DNA of 7,992 bases from Spirochaetaceae bacterium (GTDB lineage Bacteria; Spirochaetota; Spirochaetia; Treponematales; Breznakiellaceae), in the NCBI GenBank assembly GCA_031255315.1, contig JAIRSS010000219.1, positions 1 to 7,992 on the forward strand, in the 5' to 3' direction. The position numbers were made by a program, and so were the translations under genes. Within the stretch, counting starts at the first letter, position 1, and each line of letters begins with the position of its first letter. The notes beneath the pieces are model-generated. The model did not search any database and was not told the DNA's origin. It saw only the letters and a program-made list of their open reading frames with translations. This document shows, piece by piece, positions 5,742 to 7,992 of the stretch.

Positions 5742-5836
5742 AATTATGATGAAAGCATAAAAACAGCAAAAGAGTGTTTTGACTAGGTTGAAAATAAGAT
5801 TGGAGAAAGCGAAAAAATAAAAAATAAACTAAAAGC

Positions 5837-5868
5837 AAAAAACACCGCGCATAACAGGACTGTATGCG
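5837..5868 (-). terminator. Factor-independent terminator of the small membrane-protein gene
   Basis: Read on the minus strand, about 34 bases after the stop at 5902, CGCATA (complement of 5863-5868) pairs with TATGCG (complement of 5848-5853). GC-rich but imperfect flanks extend the stem, and a GTG then six Ts (complement of 5837-5842) follow. Position and T-run fit the end of the 5902-6138 gene. Confidence 0.6.
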
Positions 5869-5901
5869 GCGTTTGGCCGCGGGCCGCCATTTCTGTATAA
5901 C

Positions 5902-6138
5902 TTATTTTTCATAAATTATTTTATCCAGGTTTTTATTTTCTTCTTCCAGCAATCTTATCTGTTTGTTTTCCTTTTCTATTTCCAATTCCAATATTTCCTT
6001 TTGGTATTTTAATTTTTCAATTTGTTTTTCCCGCTTGTTTTTTATGTTCTTATACACAAACGTAAATAGTATTGCGGGCAGCCCCACAAACAATGATAAT
6101 ATTGCAATGCTTCCGGTTATAATGGGAGTTAAATCCAT
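5902..6138 (-). CDS. Small membrane-anchored coiled-coil protein, PspB-like architecture
   Basis: The protein is 78 residues. One hydrophobic segment (about 5-28, TPIITGSIAILSLFVGLP and onward) is followed by a basic stretch NIKNKREK. A long charged coiled coil rich in E, K, L and I then runs from about 31 to 76. This order, an N-terminal span and a cytoplasmic coil, matches phage-shock protein B (about 75 residues) and the small membrane proteins found near PspC-type genes in many bacteria. No residue signature proves the family. Start choice: ATG at 6138 is preceded on its strand by AAAGGAGAGG; an upstream start at 6186 lies inside the probable promoter. Base composition is much more AT-rich than the neighbours, which suggests separate acquisition. 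It is on the same strand as the ABC genes but 239 bases away with its own promoter and terminator, so it is a separate unit. Confidence 0.75.
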   Translation of the reverse strand: MDLTPIITGSIAILSLFVGLPAILFTFVYKNIKNKREKQIEKLKYQKEILELEIEKENKQIRLLEEENKNLDKIIYEK

Positions 6139-6159
6139 TGACCTCTCCTTTGGGTTTAG

Positions 6160-6186
6160 CTTATATTGGTTTGTTTCTTGTGTCAA
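6160..6186 (-). promoter_or_regulatory. Candidate promoter for the small membrane-protein gene
   Basis: On the minus strand a perfect TTGACA (complement of 6181-6186) is followed after 15 bases by TATAAG (complement of 6160-6165), a 5-of-6 -10 box. The spacer is shorter than the usual 17. It lies directly upstream of the AAAGGAGAGG ribosome site, which favours a real promoter. Confidence 0.5.
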
Positions 6187-6315
6187 TCCAGTTTCGACGG
6201 GGGGTTTTATATTCCCCAGTTAATTTTCAGGCCAAACGGCGTATGCCGCGCCGGCTGTTTGCGGGGGTTTCGCGCCGCCAATGCGCCGGAACGGACCGGG
6301 GGCGTAACACGATAC

Positions 6316-6380
6316 GCCTGATCCTTCGCGGTCTCCAGACCGGATGACAGGCGCGTTTCCTTCCCTTCGAACTCACGTTA
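6316..6380 (+). repeat. Diverged dispersed repeat, copy B
   Basis: This is the second copy of the block at 1060-1121, on the same strand, abutting and just overlapping the stop codon of the permease gene (TTA at 6378-6380). It contains GGTCT, CC, AGACC as a small inverted repeat where copy A has CGCCCGG, A, CCGGGCG. Translated in the matching frame, both copies read similarly (LILRGLQTG here, LIGRGARTG in copy A), ending FELTL and VELSL. This may reflect shared ancestry of a once-coding element or only the DNA similarity. The 80 or so bases to its left are also GC-rich and unassigned. Confidence 0.5.
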
Positions 6381-7166
6381 TTTATGATGATCCGCGTATT
6401 TCCAGTAAAATACAGCGGCGCGATAACCCGCGGCGGCAACCAGGAGCAAAATGAAATAACTCACCGGGTTTAACTGTTCTTTGTATTCCCCGCCCGCGCC
6501 GCTGAAAAGGGCGGGAACAGCCCACGGAAAATAGCAGCCATAACCCAACGCGGTGATTATTTGTGAAAAAACCACGGTCAGGACAAGAATACCCAGCGGG
6601 GCTAAATAGCCTTTACCCCAGAGGGAGAAAAACGCTATGGGGGGTCCAAGCAATACGGTTAAAATGGTTGTTATAAAATAATCTTTCAAAGAGGCAAGCA
6701 TATTCCCGAATTCGAATCCGGGAAACCGCAGCGCCGCGCCGATTGCAATGCCCAATACGGCATTGACAATCGCCAGCCCAAGGGACCACAGGAAATACAG
6801 TATAAATTTCGCGTTGAGTATCATGCTCTTTGATGTTGGCAGTGAAAGCATATCCTTTACGGTTCCCTCCGAATATTCCCTGCCGAAAATCCAACTGACG
6901 ACAAACCCGAAAATTATTACTCCGCCGATGCCCATGCCCATCGTCAATATCATGAAAAGAGATTCCCAGCCGGCGGAAAATTTCATCGCTTCCATTTTGG
7001 TATTAAGGAGGCTGGCCTTTGCCATTGCCTGAGGGTTTTGCGTGACCAGCATAAATACGCCGCCCATAACCGGCACAATGGAGAACGCGATGAAGCTGAT
7101 CAGCAGTATTTTTGAGTGCCTGTTTTTAATAAACTCCGCTTTTAGCGCGCATATCTGATTATTCAT
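6378..7166 (-). CDS. ABC-2 type transporter permease (BcrB-like)
   Basis: This is a 262-residue integral membrane protein with six likely spans at about 20-42, 70-95, 121-146, 163-184, 188-210 and 235-255. Between spans 2 and 3 lies FGREYSEGTVKDMLSLPTSK (94-113), the conserved cytoplasmic coupling loop of ABC-2 exporters that contacts the ATPase. It would form the channel of an exporter, with lipid-linked or peptide antibiotics such as bacitracin, or other lipophilic compounds, as typical substrates of the class; the actual substrate cannot be read from the sequence. Its ATG overlaps the ATPase stop by eight bases (7159-7166), with AGGGGGAAG just upstream on its strand, so the two genes are translationally coupled. 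Codon use and GC are lower than in the proline and sulfur genes. Confidence 0.88.
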   Translation of the reverse strand: MNNQICALKAEFIKNRHSKILLISFIAFSIVPVMGGVFMLVTQNPQAMAKASLLNTKMEAMKFSAGWESLFMILTMGMGIGGVIIFGFVVSWIFGREYSEGTVKDMLSLPTSKSMILNAKFILYFLWSLGLAIVNAVLGIAIGAALRFPGFEFGNMLASLKDYFITTILTVLLGPPIAFFSLWGKGYLAPLGILVLTVVFSQIITALGYGCYFPWAVPALFSGAGGEYKEQLNPVSYFILLLVAAAGYRAAVFYWKYADHHK

Positions 7167-7992
7167 TGCCGCTTCCCCCTACTGATCTTAAAAAATATCG
7201 CTCCAAATCTTCTGTAAACAAATACACCTGTTTTGCGGGAAGTCCTTTTCCCGCCAGCAGCTTCGATATTTCTTCCGGTTTTTCGATTGCCCTCTTGTCC
7301 GTTACTTCTATTTCATTGTTGGCAATAACCGCGTGGTAGTTTCCACTGTTCAGGTATTGTACCGCGCGTTCATTCCCGTTTGTTTTTATGAGCAGTTTTT
7401 TTATGAGTTTCTCGTTCAGCTCATCAACGCTCAATTCCGTAACAAGTTTTCCTTTATGAATGATCGCTATGCGGCTTGCCAATTTTGATATTTCGCCAAG
7501 GATATGGCTTGAAAGAAATATGGTGGTTCCATTGCGGGAAAGCTCCTTTAACAATTCCCGTACTTCAACGATACCTTCCGGATCAAGTCCGTTTACCGGC
7601 TCGTCCAGTATTAAAAGTTTTGGACTGTGCATCAATGCTTTTGCCAATCCAAGCCGCTGCCCGTTGCCGAGAGATAAATATTTTGCCTTTGTGTTTGCAT
7701 AATTCACAAGATTGAGTTTTTCTATTATTTCCTCAATTATTTTTTTATTTTTCAATTGCCGCAATTCAAAATAAACAGCCAAATTTTCAATTACCGACAG
7801 GTCAGGGTAGGCATAAGGCGTTTCCACCATATAGCCTATATTGTTCCATAATCCTTTATCCGGTTTGTTTCCAAAAATTTTAATCATTCCGCTTGTCGGC
7901 TTTATCATGTTAAGCAGTATGCGGATAAGCGTTGTCTTGCCGGCCCCGTTAAGGCCGAGAAAACCGTATATTTCCCCTTCCTTTACCCGAAT
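7159..7992 (-). CDS. ABC transporter ATP-binding protein (BcrA-like), N-terminus beyond the window
   Basis: The frame is open to the right edge and 277 residues are visible; about 15-25 N-terminal residues are missing. The Walker A GLNGAGKTT is at 13-21 of the visible part. The Q-loop region has IGYMVETPYAYPDLSV (52-67), with E in the usual Q position as is common in BcrA proteins. The signature is YLSLGNGQRLGLAKAL (105-120), Walker B LLILDEP (126-132), D-loop GLDPEG (135-140) and switch histidine H163 in FLSSHIL. The C-terminal 90 residues form the accessory region of BcrA-type ATPases. The protein powers the overlapping permease. An internal ATG at 7908 is not the start, because Walker A lies upstream of it. 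The signature reads SLGNGQ rather than the more usual SLGMKQ of this class, which is a small variation. Confidence 0.93.
   Translation of the reverse strand: MRVKEGEIYGFLGLNGAGKTTLIRILLNMIKPTSGMIKIFGNKPDKGLWNNIGYMVETPYAYPDLSVIENLAVYFELRQLKNKKIIEEIIEKLNLVNYANTKAKYLSLGNGQRLGLAKALMHSPKLLILDEPVNGLDPEGIVEVRELLKELSRNGTTIFLSSHILGEISKLASRIAIIHKGKLVTELSVDELNEKLIKKLLIKTNGNERAVQYLNSGNYHAVIANNEIEVTDKRAIEKPEEISKLLAGKGLPAKQVYLFTEDLERYFLRSVGGSGNE

Larger units (their letters stand above)
5568..5901. other. Intergenic region between convergent nox and the small membrane-protein gene
   Basis: These 334 bases carry no gene I can support. From left to right there is a structured stretch with nested pairings (GGTAAA 5611-5616 with TTTACC 5652-5657; ATCCT 5616-5620 with AGGAT 5639-5643; or GGCGGT 5608-5613 with ACCGCC 5660-5665), which may help end the nox transcript. 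Next come the 16-bp hairpin at 5706-5741 and then an A-rich segment. On the + strand this segment reads like a decayed coding sequence (YDESIKTAKECFD before a TAG at 5784-5786, then 37 more open codons). Last is the terminator of the minus-strand gene. Confidence 0.6.

Noticed and set aside
5584..5760. 58-residue + strand open frame beginning MLFVAAVSGGKSYRN
   Set aside because: GTGGAGG abuts the ATG with no spacing, and the frame runs through the 16-bp hairpin, whose translation gives repeat-like residues. The upstream sequence is better explained as RNA structure after nox.
5870..6238. 9-bp inverted pair CGTTTGGCC (5870-5878) and GGCCAAACG (6230-6238) flanking the small membrane gene, as mobile-element ends
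   Set aside because: A 9-bp match is close to chance expectation over this length, there is no target duplication, and the left arm sits beside the terminator stem.
6138..6347. 69-residue + strand open frame across the spacer and repeat copy B
   Set aside because: No ribosome site, arginine-rich and low in protein-like character; it is best explained by the GC-rich repeat sequence.
1..7992. CRISPR array, tRNA, rRNA, transposase or integrase
   Set aside because: No evenly spaced direct repeats, no cloverleaf or rRNA-like sequence, and no transposase or integrase motifs seen in any frame.

Overview
The window reads as ordinary bacterial chromosome of roughly 50-55% GC, interrupted by more AT-rich accessory islands. 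Gene content (proA before proB, a MetI-like trans-sulfuration enzyme with two Rrf2 regulators, a water-forming-type NADH oxidase, a BcrAB-like ABC exporter) fits an anaerobic fermentative bacterium. My best guess is a host-associated spirochete of the Treponema group. That guess rests on overall resemblance of the proteins, not on a marker gene, so treat it as moderate to weak.

Layout. (1) Positions 1-1045, + strand: the 3' end of proA and a complete short proB, the enzymes for glutamate to glutamate-5-semialdehyde in proline synthesis. (2) 1046-1188: a GC-rich spacer with a diverged repeat whose second copy lies at 6316-6380. (3) 1189-1865: a divergent pair, a small XRE-family repressor on the - strand and a 53-residue protein on the + strand. 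They share a control region with back-to-back promoters and a palindrome at the + start point. The small protein resembles the C-terminal segment of the repressor. (4) 1945-4055, + strand: a MetI/MetB-like PLP enzyme and two overlapping Rrf2-family regulators. The first carries the three cysteines of an IscR-type Fe-S site; the second lacks them and resembles CymR. This looks like a self-contained sulfur-amino-acid operon with its own sensors. (5) 4056-5567, + strand: a leader with competing hairpins, then nox. (6) 5568-5901: a non-coding stretch with a perfect 16-bp hairpin and degraded coding-like sequence. (7) 5902-7992, - strand: reading leftward, an ABC ATPase cut by the window edge, its overlapping ABC-2 permease, a spacer with the second repeat copy, and an AT-rich gene for a 78-residue membrane-anchored coiled-coil protein of PspB-like architecture.

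How the genes work together: the metI-rrf2-rrf2 genes are linked by 4-base ATGA overlaps and are probably one transcript, so the regulators likely control their own operon through an AT-rich dyad over the promoter. The Fe-S/cysteine sensing implied there and the oxygen-consuming NADH oxidase downstream would suit an anaerobe coping with oxygen and thiol stress. The ABC pair and the small membrane protein could be a cell-envelope or drug defence module, but that link is by adjacency only.

Most unusual items: the XRE repressor with its small partner, the competing hairpins ahead of nox, the paired Rrf2 regulators with and without Fe-S ligands, and the two-copy diverged repeat. I see no rRNA, tRNA, CRISPR array or transposase gene, and no clear evidence of a wholly new defence system.
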